A stretch of 64,000 nt of DNA, from positions 372,001-436,000 of the forward strand of contig CAKPGL010000001.1 in NCBI GenBank assembly GCA_934154785.1. The letters run 5' to 3'. The first letter of the stretch is position 1; every line of letters starts with the position of its first letter. This DNA is from an uncultured Bacilli bacterium (GTDB lineage: Bacteria; Bacillota_I; Bacilli_A; RF39; UBA660). Below, one piece after another: positions 24,959 through 33,486 of this stretch. The position numbers and the translations under genes are program-made. The notes under the pieces are model-generated. The model searched no databases, had not been told where the DNA came from, and saw nothing but the letters and a program-made list of their open reading frames with translations.

Positions 24959-26398
24959 ATGAAAAAAGATAAGAGTAAGAGAAGTAGTAAGTATAGTTTA
25001 CTAAAAGCTATAGGTATTGCATTTTTGATTTTTGCAGTTCTTTCTTGGATAATTCCAGCAGGAACTATTAGTAATGGTACCTATACAAAAAATACTGATG
25101 GTACAATACCAGTTGGTTTATTTGGACTATTTAGTAATCCACTATATAGTTTTGGCATATTTGCTCAATATTTTCTATTGTTACTAAGTATCGGTGGATT
25201 ATATGGTGTATTAAATAAAACTGGTGTATATACTAAAATAGTTGATAACTTTGGAAGTTGTGTTGAAAAACATAAAAAATTATGGTTAATAGTTATTACA
25301 TTTTTGTTAGCATTAATTTCTTCTATAGTTGGTAATCAAATAGTATTATTTATTTTAGTACCATTCTTTGTAGCAGTTCTTATGAAAGGTGGATTTAATA
25401 AAGTTACATCTATAGCCGCAACTGCTGGTGCAATTATTATTGGTGTCGCAGGTTCAATTTTTGGTAATGATGTAATTTATATTAGTTTCTTTAAGGCAAA
25501 AGTATTTACAGGAACAATAACTAAAGTAATATATTTTGTTTTAATAACAACTTTATATGTGTTATTCCTATTACTTCAAAATAAGATGTTATCAAAGAAA
25601 GAAAAAAAATTGGATATTAAAGATTTAGACATCTTTAAATCAGAAGAAATTCCTTTATATGAAAAAAACGAAAGCAATAAGAGTGCTATTCCACTAATTA
25701 TAATGAGTATTATATTATTGTTAATAGTATTTATTGGATGTATTAACTGGACTTATACATTTGATGTAAGTTTCTTTACAGAACTAGATACAAAAATTAA
25801 TGATATTTCTTGGTTACCTAAAGTATTTGGTACTTTACCAGTAATGGGATATTTTGGTAATTATGATGTTGCTGCAGTAATTTTAATATTTACATTTATA
25901 ATTAAATGGCTTTATAGCATTAAATTTGATGAATTTATTGATGCTTTTAAAGATGGTATGAAACAAATGATAACACCTGCAGTATATGCCATTTTAGCAT
26001 CTACTATATTTGCAGTAATGGTTAACTCTAATACTGGTGCTAATATTAGTACAACTATTTCTAATTCTATTTTAGGTATTAGTGATAAATTCTATGTATT
26101 AACAGTTACATTACTTGGTTTTGTTGGTGGCTTCTTCTTTAATGATTTAGCATACTTAACTAATAGCATATATAGTTTATTAGCAACTTATGGTTCTGCT
26201 AGTGTAACAATAATGGGTATTTTATTACAAACAGGATACGCTATTGCTATGTTATGCTTACCAGTAAGTGTAGTTTTAATAGCTGCTTTAAAATACTTAA
26301 ATGTATCTTACAAAGAATGGATGAAATACATTTATAAATTCTTACTTGCTATGTTTGTCCTTGTCATTGTATTTGGATTAATAGCATTAGCACTTTAA
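24959..26398 (+). CDS. YfcC-family membrane transporter
   Basis: The 479-residue protein has about 11-12 hydrophobic helices. The opening 'AFLIFAVLSWIIPAGTISNGTY' and 'SIVGNQIVLFILVPFF' resemble the YfcC/DcuC-like anaerobic carrier family (short-chain carboxylate or amino acid transport). A second repeat with 'ILASTIFAVMVNSNTGANIST' and 'GFFFNDLAYLTNS' mirrors the first half. It is monocistronic, with GGAGG before the ATG and a terminator after. The substrate cannot be told; YfcC members are linked to arginine, ornithine or acetate-related traffic. Confidence 0.8.
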   Translation: MKKDKSKRSSKYSLLKAIGIAFLIFAVLSWIIPAGTISNGTYTKNTDGTIPVGLFGLFSNPLYSFGIFAQYFLLLLSIGGLYGVLNKTGVYTKIVDNFGSCVEKHKKLWLIVITFLLALISSIVGNQIVLFILVPFFVAVLMKGGFNKVTSIAATAGAIIIGVAGSIFGNDVIYISFFKAKVFTGTITKVIYFVLITTLYVLFLLLQNKMLSKKEKKLDIKDLDIFKSEEIPLYEKNESNKSAIPLIIMSIILLLIVFIGCINWTYTFDVSFFTELDTKINDISWLPKVFGTLPVMGYFGNYDVAAVILIFTFIIKWLYSIKFDEFIDAFKDGMKQMITPAVYAILASTIFAVMVNSNTGANISTTISNSILGISDKFYVLTVTLLGFVGGFFFNDLAYLTNSIYSLLATYGSASVTIMGILLQTGYAIAMLCLPVSVVLIAALKYLNVSYKEWMKYIYKFLLAMFVLVIVFGLIALAL

Positions 26399-26424
26399 AA
26401 ACAACCTTTTGGTTGTTTTTTTTA
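26398..26424 (+). terminator. Terminator after the YfcC-like gene
   Basis: AACAACC (26400-26406) TTTT GGTTGTT (26411-26417) and a T-run. Confidence 0.85.
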
Positions 26425-26468
26425 TTTTGATATGATACAATTTTACTGTAGAGTAGAGGAGAAATAAG

Positions 26469-27233
26469 ATGGATAGTCAACTAAAAAATGATATTGTAAT
26501 TTCTGCAGCATCTAAAGTACATGAGGATTGGTGCTTACAGGAATTAAGTGCGTATTTTAAAAGAGCACAAGAAGAACTTAAAAAGACAGATAGACTTGGT
26601 GAAGTATTTAGAAATGCTTGCTATAAAGGTGAACAAAAAAGAAATGAAGTAGATTTGGATGTTGCATATTTGGAAGGTCATGATACTGAAGTTGATACAT
26701 GTTTAAGTGATTTTTCAATGTTTATGTTTTTATTCAAGATCGGCGCTATAGACGTAAAAAGATTTGTTAATAGAGAATTAACAGAAGAAGAAAAGCAAAA
26801 AATACCTGCTAGTGAATATGTTGATGGTAAAGAAAATATATTAAGACCATTTGTAAAACTTTCTATGGCTTCTAAAAAAGAGAATTTAGAGGCTGCAATT
26901 GGTGCATTCAATGTATATGAACAAATGAGTAAAGCTGGAATATCTATTGATGATATGCAAAATAATCCAGAAATAAAGAATATGATAGGTATTGCCATCC
27001 ATACAGATTGGTTAAAAAGAAATATGGATCATCCTAATGAAAGTTTAAAAGTACCTTATTCTCAATTAGATGAATGGACTCAACAACAAGATTTAACTGT
27101 TTTTGCTGCCTTACTTGATGTTGTAAAAACTAATTTAGAAAAATATGGTATTAAAAAAGAAGATGGTTTTACTTTACCAAATTATGAAGAAGAAGAAAAA
27201 CAATTACTTGGTATTGCTCCTAAAAGCAAATAA
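26469..27233 (+). CDS. Unknown soluble protein, 254 aa
   Basis: No family recognised. It is acidic, without signal peptide or membrane helices. It contains 'VHEDWCLQELSAYFKRAQEEL' in the N-terminal 40 residues and a Lys/Glu-rich C-terminus. The opening part 'SKVHEDWCLQEL' recurs in various Firmicutes accessory proteins, as far as I recall, but I cannot name them. Flanked on both sides by terminators with the same AACAACC/GGTTGTT stem, so it is a single-gene unit. Preceded by AGAGGAG. Confidence 0.65.
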   Translation: MDSQLKNDIVISAASKVHEDWCLQELSAYFKRAQEELKKTDRLGEVFRNACYKGEQKRNEVDLDVAYLEGHDTEVDTCLSDFSMFMFLFKIGAIDVKRFVNRELTEEEKQKIPASEYVDGKENILRPFVKLSMASKKENLEAAIGAFNVYEQMSKAGISIDDMQNNPEIKNMIGIAIHTDWLKRNMDHPNESLKVPYSQLDEWTQQQDLTVFAALLDVVKTNLEKYGIKKEDGFTLPNYEEEEKQLLGIAPKSK

Positions 27234-27243
27234 TGATTATTAA

Positions 27244-27267
27244 GACAACCTTTTGGTTGTTTTTTCT
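27244..27267 (+). terminator. Terminator after the 254-aa gene
   Basis: ACAACC TTTT GGTTGT (27246-27261) followed by T-run; almost the same hairpin as at 26400. Confidence 0.8.
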
Positions 27268-27307
27268 TACTATAAATGGTATAATCAAACAGAAAAGAGG
27301 AATAACT

Positions 27308-28060
27308 ATGGAATTGTTTTTAACTTTAATAGCGGGATTATTTATAGTTTTAGGAACTATTTTAATACTATTTACAAATAATAATAAAAGAATAGTTGAT
27401 CTATCTATTAGTATGGCTTTTGGTGTTATGATAACACTAGGAGTGTTAGAATTACTACCAGAATCTTATAAAACTATATCAAGATTTATCAAAGTACCAT
27501 TTAATGTAGTAGTAATTATTATTGGTATTATAATTGGAATAGAAATTCTAAAAATATTAGATAGATTTGTACCAGATCATGGTCATGATCATAAAAAAGA
27601 TAAAGATCATAAACGTAATTTATATCATGTAGGAATTATTACTTCTGTAGCACTTATTTTACATAACTTTATAGAAGGTATTACACTATATGGAATGCTT
27701 TGTGCTTCATTAAAAATGGGTATTTTAATGTGTATAGGTATAGGGTTACATAATATACCAATTGGTATGATAATAACATCAACATTTTATAAGAAAAATA
27801 AAAGTAAATTAAAAACTATATTAATAAGTATTGGTATATCTTTATCAACTTTTATTGGTGCCTTAGTAGCGTTATTATCTTCATCTTTAGCAAATAATGA
27901 GTTTTTAGAAGGTGTACTTCTTGCTGTTACACTAGGTATGATAATTTATATAACATTATTTGAACTTATTAATCAATTAAAAGAAATTGAAGATAAAAGA
28001 ATTCGCTATGGTGGTGTTCTTTTAGGAATTATTTTATTAGTAATTAGTATATTGTTATAG
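27308..28060 (+). CDS. ZIP-family metal ion transporter
   Basis: The 250-residue protein has seven or eight hydrophobic helices, a His-rich cytoplasmic loop 'HGHDHKKDKDHK' near residue 97, and the two ZIP signature helices 'LILHNFIEGITLYG' (H-N-x2-E-G) and 'GIGLHNIPIGMII' (H-N-I-P-I-G) that form the metal site. It probably imports zinc or a related divalent cation. The ATG at 27308 follows AGAGGA and a TATAAT box (near 27280) that both lie after the previous terminator; the longer in-frame start would include the terminator. The next gene starts 7 bases after the stop. Confidence 0.9.
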   Translation: MELFLTLIAGLFIVLGTILILFTNNNKRIVDLSISMAFGVMITLGVLELLPESYKTISRFIKVPFNVVVIIIGIIIGIEILKILDRFVPDHGHDHKKDKDHKRNLYHVGIITSVALILHNFIEGITLYGMLCASLKMGILMCIGIGLHNIPIGMIITSTFYKKNKSKLKTILISIGISLSTFIGALVALLSSSLANNEFLEGVLLAVTLGMIIYITLFELINQLKEIEDKRIRYGGVLLGIILLVISILL

Positions 28061-28067
28061 GTGACTT

Positions 28068-28523
28068 ATGTTTAATAAAGAGAATATAGATATTAGATGT
28101 ACTCAAATAATAGATATTGTAAATAATTTTTTAAAAGTACTGCCATTAGAAAGTGATGCTATTATTTATTTAGGAACTACTGAAGAGGTTTGTACATTAA
28201 ATCTCAAAACAAACAATTATGAGTTTTCTAAAAAATTAATACTACATAGTAATTTCAAAAGAATTTTATATGATAGAGTTTTTTGGGATTTGTTTAACAA
28301 GTATATTGATGATAATACTGTTAATATTACACCCAAGATGATAGAGGATGATATTAATGGCAACAAATGGCAAATTGTTATGAATAATACTCAAACAAAC
28401 GCAACGGTAATTCTAGATTTTGCAATTGAAAATAATAAAGATTTTGTTTGGATAAGTAACGCTATTGATAAGTGGAACTATATGGTTAAAGCTAAAGAAT
28501 TTCAAAAAACTAAATCAAGATAA
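28068..28523 (+). CDS. Unknown protein, 151 aa
   Basis: No domain recognised. It is soluble, with mixed alpha/beta composition, and contains 'NVTPKMIEDDINGNKWQIVM'-like segments but no catalytic motif that I can identify. It is 7 bases downstream of the ZIP transporter gene and shares its terminator, so it may be co-transcribed with it. A role in metal handling is only guilt by association; there are few His or Cys residues. Confidence 0.6.
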   Translation: MFNKENIDIRCTQIIDIVNNFLKVLPLESDAIIYLGTTEEVCTLNLKTNNYEFSKKLILHSNFKRILYDRVFWDLFNKYIDDNTVNITPKMIEDDINGNKWQIVMNNTQTNATVILDFAIENNKDFVWISNAIDKWNYMVKAKEFQKTKSR

Positions 28524-28539
28524 CGAAAGTTATCTTTTT
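28517..28539 (+). terminator. Terminator overlapping the stop of the 151-aa gene
   Basis: AAGATAAC (28517-28524) pairs with GTTATCTT (28529-28536) around a GAAA tetraloop, then T-run. The stop codon is within the left arm. Confidence 0.85.
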
Positions 28540-28625
28540 CTGTATTATGAAGTATAATTTATTGATATTTTTAATTATTTAAGATAAAATTAATATATAG
28601 TAATTATTATTAGGCGGGTGATTTG

Positions 28626-29540
28626 GTGAAAAGATGTGTGGTGGTTTATAACCCTATAAGTGGTAAAGAAAAAAATAAAGAGTGTATTGAAGATTTTTAT
28701 ACAGCCTTAAAAAAGTATGATTATGATTTAGAACTTATCTATACTAAAAAGAAGGGTGATGCTATAGATATTGTAAAAAATTTAAATAATCCTGATTTGG
28801 TAATTAGTGCGGGAGGAGATGGCACTCTAAATGAAGTAATTAAGGGTAACCTAAGTAGAGAAGAGCGCCTACTTATAGGTATATTACCACTCGGTACAAC
28901 TAATGATGTTGGAAGAATGCTAGGTTATACTAAGGATTATGTTAAAAACTTAGATTTATTATTAAGTGGTAGTAGACGTCAATATGATATTGGTCTAATA
29001 GATAATAATCCATTTATATATATAGCAGCTTTAGGTAAGTTAACTAGAGTATCTTATACAACACCTAGTATAAAAAAAAGAAAGTATGGACATTTAGCTT
29101 ACCTTGTACAGTGCTTAAAAGAAATATTTAAGAAAGTAGAATTATATGATATCAAATATAAAATAAATAATAAGTTTTATCAAGGAATTTATTCTTACGT
29201 ATTTATAACTAATACCAATACTGTTGGGGGAAAGAAAAACATTTACAAAGATGTTAAATTAAATGATAAATTACTTGAAGTGATTTTTGTAAAAGCTAAG
29301 ACTAGGTTGCAGTTATTAAAAGTATTTTATTATATTTTTAGATCTAAGATTGCAGATAGCCCTTATGTTGAGTTTTATAAGACAGGCCATATTGATATAA
29401 GTGTTCAAGATAATAAAAGTGTATCTTGGTGTATTGATGGCGAAGAATTAAATATTGATAGTTCTAAAATAAAAATTAATATTAATTCTAATAGTAGCAT
29501 GCTAATACCAAATAAAAATATTGATAAATTATTTAAGTAG
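28626..29540 (+). CDS. Diacylglycerol kinase / YegS-type lipid kinase
   Basis: The 304-residue protein starts 'KRCVVVYNPISGKEK' and carries the nucleotide-binding 'SAGGDGTLNEVIKG' with GGDGT and the 'GILPLGTTNDVGRML' motif of the DAGK catalytic domain. The C-terminal half has the YegS/DgkB beta-sandwich block with 'ISWCIDGEEL'-like residues ('VSWCIDGEELNID'). It phosphorylates diacylglycerol, as DgkB does, recycling lipid from lipoteichoic acid synthesis. Start: GTG at 28626, 5 bases after GGGTGA; a TTG 3 bases earlier is also possible. The CmpB-like gene follows 12 bases later. Confidence 0.9.
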   Translation: MKRCVVVYNPISGKEKNKECIEDFYTALKKYDYDLELIYTKKKGDAIDIVKNLNNPDLVISAGGDGTLNEVIKGNLSREERLLIGILPLGTTNDVGRMLGYTKDYVKNLDLLLSGSRRQYDIGLIDNNPFIYIAALGKLTRVSYTTPSIKKRKYGHLAYLVQCLKEIFKKVELYDIKYKINNKFYQGIYSYVFITNTNTVGGKKNIYKDVKLNDKLLEVIFVKAKTRLQLLKVFYYIFRSKIADSPYVEFYKTGHIDISVQDNKSVSWCIDGEELNIDSSKIKININSNSSMLIPNKNIDKLFK

Positions 29541-29552
29541 AAAGAGGTTTTT

Positions 29553-30221
29553 ATGATAAACGTAGTAGCAAAATATTTTATTCTTTTTATGATTTATTCC
29601 TTTATAGGATGGTGTATGGAAGTATTAACTGTTCTTATTCCTAAGAAAAAATTTGTTAATAGAGGATTTTTAATTGGTCCTTATTGTCCTATATATGGAT
29701 ACGGGTGCTTATTAATTATTATTCTATTAAAAAATAATTTAGATGATCCTTTGGCACTATTTTTAAAAGCAATTGTAATATGTTCATTGCTTGAATATTT
29801 TACTAGTTTCTTTATGGAAAAGTTATTTAATGCCAGATGGTGGGATTATAGTAATAAAAAATTTAATATTAATGGAAGAATATGTTTAGAAACCATGCTA
29901 CCATTTGGTATCTTAGCATGTTTAGTAATGTATGTGTTAAATCCATTCTTTGAATCAAAGATTAATTTATTACCAGATTTAGCAGTGCTTATTATCGCGG
30001 GTATATTATTTGTTATATATTTAGTGGATAATATTGTTTCTTTTAAAATAATATCAGGATTTAGTAAAACAGTTAAGAAAGTTGCTAAAGACAGTACAGA
30101 AGAAATTACTAATAAAGTTAGAAGTGTTTTAAAACAAAAAAATATTTTAACTAAACGTCTTACAGAAGCTTTCCCTAAGTTTCAGGCTAAATTAAAAGAA
30201 ATGACAAGAAGAAAAAAATAA
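29553..30221 (+). CDS. CmpB-like (ABC_trans_CmpB) membrane protein
   Basis: This 222-residue protein has five or six hydrophobic helices and a basic C-terminal tail of about 50 residues. 'FMIYSFIGWCMEVL', 'NRGFLIGPYCPIYGYG', 'EYFTSFFMEKLFNARWWDYS' and 'NGRICLETMLPFGI' are conserved blocks of the family annotated as putative ABC transporter type IV permease (CmpB). The function is not known. It follows the lipid kinase by 12 bases and shares a terminator, so it may act in the membrane lipid or envelope context. Confidence 0.85.
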   Translation: MINVVAKYFILFMIYSFIGWCMEVLTVLIPKKKFVNRGFLIGPYCPIYGYGCLLIIILLKNNLDDPLALFLKAIVICSLLEYFTSFFMEKLFNARWWDYSNKKFNINGRICLETMLPFGILACLVMYVLNPFFESKINLLPDLAVLIIAGILFVIYLVDNIVSFKIISGFSKTVKKVAKDSTEEITNKVRSVLKQKNILTKRLTEAFPKFQAKLKEMTRRKK

Positions 30222-30228
30222 TTTAATT

Positions 30229-30262
30229 AAAACAACCAACAAAATAATGTTGGTTGTTTTAG
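30229..30262 (+). terminator. Terminator after the CmpB-like gene
   Basis: Perfect 13-bp stem AAAACAACCAACA (30229-30241) with TGTTGGTTGTTTT (30248-30260). Confidence 0.85.
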
Positions 30263-30333
30263 TATAAAAGTAAAAAAAATAATCAAAATATATTTAGTTA
30301 TATATTTTGGTTGGTACTGCTTAAATGAATTTA

Positions 30334-30534
30334 CTATCTTGATTTATATTCGTTATAGAATATTTTATCAGGTGTTGTTTTGAATACTGATGCTATTCTT
30401 ACTGCCATTTCATATGATAGCTTTCTAGAATTATTTTCAATTTGCCAATAATAGGATTTACTTATTTTTAATGTATCTGCCATATCTTGACAAGTTAAAT
30501 TATTAGTAATCCTAATGTTTTTTAAATTACCCAT
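30334..30534 (-). CDS. XRE-type helix-turn-helix regulator, 66 aa
   Basis: Almost the whole protein is one Cro/C1-type HTH domain: 'NLKNIRITNNLTCQDMADTL' then 'ISKSYYWQIENNSRKLS' and 'VRIASVFKTTPDKIF'. It has no ligand domain. It lies divergent to another XRE gene and has AAGGAG 7 bases before the ATG. The shared 136-base gap holds palindromes that may be operators for one or both. Confidence 0.88.
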   Translation of the reverse strand: MGNLKNIRITNNLTCQDMADTLKISKSYYWQIENNSRKLSYEMAVRIASVFKTTPDKIFYNEYKSR

Positions 30535-30562
30535 TTAATCACTCCTTACCAATATTATATAT

Positions 30563-30610
30563 TAAGTTTAAATTAACTTCAATAGCAAAAATTACTTAAA
30601 AGTTAACTTT
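30563..30610. promoter_or_regulatory. Palindromic operator candidates between divergent XRE genes
   Basis: A perfect 12-bp palindrome AAAGTTAACTTT (30599-30610) and an interrupted one, AAGTT-6-AACTT (30564-30579), share half-sites. They lie directly upstream of the promoter at 30631-30639 and between the two regulators. Confidence 0.5.
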
Positions 30611-30630
30611 GTTTAAAATTCTTTATTACT

Positions 30631-30639
30631 TGCTATAAT
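30631..30639 (+). promoter_or_regulatory. Extended -10 promoter of the plus-strand XRE gene
   Basis: TGCTATAAT, an exact extended -10 (TGnTATAAT), 32 bases before the chosen ATG. The AAAGTTAACTTT palindrome abuts the -35 region. Confidence 0.6.
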
Positions 30640-30670
30640 GATGTTAACAAATAGATTACGGAGGAAGTAT

Positions 30671-31027
30671 ATGATTATTGGTGAAAGAATTAAAATGGCA
30701 AGAAAGAATAAAGATTTAACACAACAAGAATTAGGTGATATTTTAGGAGTGTCAAAAGTTTCAATTTGTGGTTATGAAAATGGCACTAGAGTTCCAACAG
30801 TGGAGAATTTTGTTCAATTGCTAGATGTTTTGGAGGTAGAACCAGATTATTTGTTAGGAAGAGAAAACATGGTAATATGTGAAGAGAATGAACAATATTG
30901 TATCCATATTGCTAAAGAAGATTTAGATATATTAAATGAATTAAAGAAATATAACAGTTTATATAATAAATTAATTGCGGATTCTAAAAGAACAGTAGAA
31001 TTAATCGCTAGAAGAATGAAAAAGTAG
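30671..31027 (+). CDS. XRE-type transcriptional regulator, 118 aa
   Basis: Residues 1-65 form a standard Cro/C1 HTH ('IGERIKMARKNKDLTQQELG', 'VSKVSICGYENGTRVPTVEN'), ending with 'LEVEPDYLLGRE' that links to a short C-terminal helical tail of about 50 residues, likely for dimerisation. GGAGG at about 30660 decides the ATG at 30671 over an in-frame ATG at 30638. It faces a shorter XRE gene. Both could control each other; no other target is obvious, since pdp downstream has its own leader after a terminator. Confidence 0.88.
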   Translation: MIIGERIKMARKNKDLTQQELGDILGVSKVSICGYENGTRVPTVENFVQLLDVLEVEPDYLLGRENMVICEENEQYCIHIAKEDLDILNELKKYNSLYNKLIADSKRTVELIARRMKK

Positions 31028-31048
31028 TAGTTTAACTGCTTTTTTTTT
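31020..31048 (+). terminator. Terminator after the XRE gene
   Basis: AAAAGTAG (31020-31027) pairs with CTGCTTTT (31036-31043, one G-U), then T-run. The left arm is in the final codons. Confidence 0.75.
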
Positions 31049-31071
31049 GATATAATGATTATGGTGATAAT

Positions 31072-32346
31072 ATGAATATACTAGAGTTAATAGATAAAAA
31101 ACGTTTGAAAAAAGAATTGAGTTATCAAGAACTAGAATATATTGTAAATAACTATTTAAATGGAACTATACCAGATTATCAGATGAGTTCTTTATTAATG
31201 GCTATTACATTAAATGGTATGAGTGATGAGGAAACAATAAACTTAACTGATATTATGATTCGTAGTGGTGATACAATCGATTTAAGTGTTGTAGATGGTA
31301 TTGTAGTAGATAAACATTCTACCGGTGGTATAGGAGATAAAACAACATTAATACTTGCTCCATTAGTTGCGGCAAGTGGAGTTCGTGTCGCTAAAATGAG
31401 TGGTCGTGGTCTAGGGTTTACTGGTGGAACAATTGATAAATTAGAATCTATAGAAGGTTTCAATGTTGAAATGAGTTTTGACAAATTTATTAATCAAGTT
31501 AATGATATTGGTATATCTATAGTTAGTCAAATGGGTAATTTAGTTCCTGCAGATAAAAAAATATATGCTTTACGAGATATTACAGGTACGGTTGCATCTA
31601 TTCCTTTAATTGCGTCTAGTATTATGAGTAAAAAGATTGCTAGTGGTGCAGACAGTATTGTTATTGATGTAAAAGTAGGAAATGGTGCTTTAGTAAATAA
31701 TATCGAAGATGCTCGAAAACTTGCTAATATTATGATTAGAATAGGTAAGGAATACAATAAAAAAGTTGTATGTGTTGTAACGGATATGAATCGTCCACTA
31801 GGTCGCGCTATAGGCAATTCGATAGAAGTAATGGAAGCTATTAATACACTTCGTTGTAAAGGACCAGAAGATGTAAATGAACTTGTAATTACCTTAGGTA
31901 GTTATATGGTTTCTTTAGGATTGCAAATTAGTATAGATGATGCTAAAAAAATAGTAACAGAAAAACTTAAAGATGGCTCAGCTTTAAAGAAATTTTTTGA
32001 ATTTGTAAAAGTTCAAGGTGGTAATATAGATACTTTAAATGTTAGTAAGACGGTAATATCTATTAAGAGTAGTAAAACAGGTTTTATAAAAAGTATTGAT
32101 GCTTATAATCTTGGTAATATTGTTAAAGAAATTGGTGGTGGTCGTGAGAAAAAAGGTGACAAGATAGATTATGGTGTTGGAATATTACTTTCTAAGCAAA
32201 TTGGAGATTATGTACTAAAAGATGAAGAATTAGCTAAAGTATATATTAACAAAATAGATTTAGATATAAATAGATTAGTAGATTGTTTTGAGATAGCTAA
32301 TGAAGTAGGGGAAATACCAAAATTAATTAAAGAAATAATTAAATAA
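31072..32346 (+). CDS. pdp: Pyrimidine-nucleoside phosphorylase
   Basis: The 424-residue enzyme has 'VVDKHSTGGIGDKTTLILAP', the phosphate-binding thymidine phosphorylase signature, then 'SGRGLGFTGGTIDKLESI' and the C-terminal 'YDLGNIVKEIGGGREKKGD'-like domain. It cleaves uridine and thymidine with phosphate to base and (deoxy)ribose-1-phosphate in nucleoside salvage. Length matches Bacillus Pdp (433) and lacks extra domains. GGTGAT precedes the ATG. It is apparently monocistronic; deoC and cdd, its common partners, are absent. Confidence 0.95.
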   Translation: MNILELIDKKRLKKELSYQELEYIVNNYLNGTIPDYQMSSLLMAITLNGMSDEETINLTDIMIRSGDTIDLSVVDGIVVDKHSTGGIGDKTTLILAPLVAASGVRVAKMSGRGLGFTGGTIDKLESIEGFNVEMSFDKFINQVNDIGISIVSQMGNLVPADKKIYALRDITGTVASIPLIASSIMSKKIASGADSIVIDVKVGNGALVNNIEDARKLANIMIRIGKEYNKKVVCVVTDMNRPLGRAIGNSIEVMEAINTLRCKGPEDVNELVITLGSYMVSLGLQISIDDAKKIVTEKLKDGSALKKFFEFVKVQGGNIDTLNVSKTVISIKSSKTGFIKSIDAYNLGNIVKEIGGGREKKGDKIDYGVGILLSKQIGDYVLKDEELAKVYINKIDLDINRLVDCFEIANEVGEIPKLIKEIIK

Positions 32347-32426
32347 TGTAAATATTTGTCAAATTTTAAACATATTCTTGAAGAAATGTTAAATATGTTA
32401 TATTATAGGTATAGAGGGAGGCAAAT

Positions 32427-32621
32427 ATGATATATCCATCTATCGATAAATTACTTGTTAAAGTAGGATCAAAATATTTATTAGTTAATTTAATATCAAA
32501 AAGAGTAAAAGAAATAGAAACAACTGGTCAATACCAAATGGCTGAAAATGAATATAAATCTACTAAGAATATTGGTCGTGCATTAGAAGAAGTATCAAAA
32601 GATCTAATTCATATTAAATAG
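32427..32621 (+). CDS. rpoZ: RNA polymerase omega subunit
   Basis: The 64-residue protein 'MIYPSIDKLLVKVGSKYLLV' followed by 'NLISKRVKEIE' and 'KNIGRALEEVSKDLI' is the omega subunit, which wraps the beta-prime C-terminus. The conserved helix 'SKYLLVNLISKRVKEI' is diagnostic. It is placed away from gmk and priA, its usual neighbours in Bacilli. GGGAGG precedes the ATG and a terminator overlaps the last codons. Confidence 0.92.
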   Translation: MIYPSIDKLLVKVGSKYLLVNLISKRVKEIETTGQYQMAENEYKSTKNIGRALEEVSKDLIHIK

Positions 32622-32636
32622 TGAATTAGATTTTTT
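32602..32636 (+). terminator. Terminator overlapping the end of rpoZ
   Basis: ATCTAATTCA (32602-32611, coding) pairs with TGAATTAGAT (32622-32631), then T-run. Confidence 0.8.
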
Positions 32637-32690
32637 AGTAAAGTGTTTACAAACAATAGTTTGTGTGTTAAAATGCAAATGGAGGTAATT

Positions 32691-33458
32691 ATGTATAAAA
32701 TAAAAAATATAAAAAAGTGTGGTGAATCTAAATATCAAATAGAATTTACAGATAATAGTAAAATTAAAATCTATGATAATGTATTATTAAAAAACAATAT
32801 TTTATTTAAAAAAGAATTAAATGATGAACTTTATAACGGCATACTAAAAGAAAATACTAAGGAGGATAATTATTATCAAGTTGTTAAATTTATTTCTAAA
32901 AAAATGCGTTCTAAAAAAGAAGTAATTGATTTTATAGATAAACTTGATTATGATTATAAAGAAAAAGAAGAAGTATTAAAGAGACTAATTTCTAACCATT
33001 TAATTAATGATAAAATGTATGCTAGAGCGTATGTACAAGATAAATTTTCTTTAACTAGTGATGGACCTATTAAAATAAGAGAAAGTTTAGTTCATAATAA
33101 TATTGATAATTCTATTATAGAAGAATTACTAAATGAATTAGATGAAAATGAAATATACTCTAAACTAGAAAAACTAATTAACAAAAAAATTAAATCTAAT
33201 ACAACTAAATCGAGTTATGCTTTAAAGCAAAAGATAATTTATGATATGAAAAATCTCGGATATGATATATCTATGATTAATGAAATATTGGATAACTCTA
33301 ATATTAGTAGTAATGGCAATGTTATTAGTAAAGAGTATAGTAAACTATATCGAAAATTTAGTAATAAGTATAAAGGTGAAGAATTATCTCGACAAATATA
33401 TTATAAATTACGTAGTAAAGGTTTTAACGATGAAGAGATAACTAATATAAAGATATAA
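32691..33458 (+). CDS. recX: RecX regulatory protein
   Basis: The 255-residue protein has the RecX three-helix repeats: 'ISKKMRSKKEVIDFIDKL', 'RLISNHLINDKMYARAYVQD' and 'GPIKIRESLVHNNID', followed by further repeats and 'LYRKFSNKYKG' near the end. RecX binds inside the RecA filament groove and limits recombination. A ~60-residue N-terminal beta segment precedes the repeats, as in long Firmicutes RecX proteins. GGAGG lies 6 bases before the ATG at 32691; an ATG at 32643 is rejected. recA is not in the window. A bidirectional terminator follows. Confidence 0.92.
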   Translation: MYKIKNIKKCGESKYQIEFTDNSKIKIYDNVLLKNNILFKKELNDELYNGILKENTKEDNYYQVVKFISKKMRSKKEVIDFIDKLDYDYKEKEEVLKRLISNHLINDKMYARAYVQDKFSLTSDGPIKIRESLVHNNIDNSIIEELLNELDENEIYSKLEKLINKKIKSNTTKSSYALKQKIIYDMKNLGYDISMINEILDNSNISSNGNVISKEYSKLYRKFSNKYKGEELSRQIYYKLRSKGFNDEEITNIKI

Positions 33459-33484
33459 AAAAACTACCGAGCGGTAGTTTTTAA
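33457..33484. terminator. Bidirectional terminator between recX and prsA-like gene
   Basis: CTACC GAGC GGTAG flanked by A-run and T-run, so it works for both converging genes. Confidence 0.85.
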
Positions 33485-33486
33485 TT

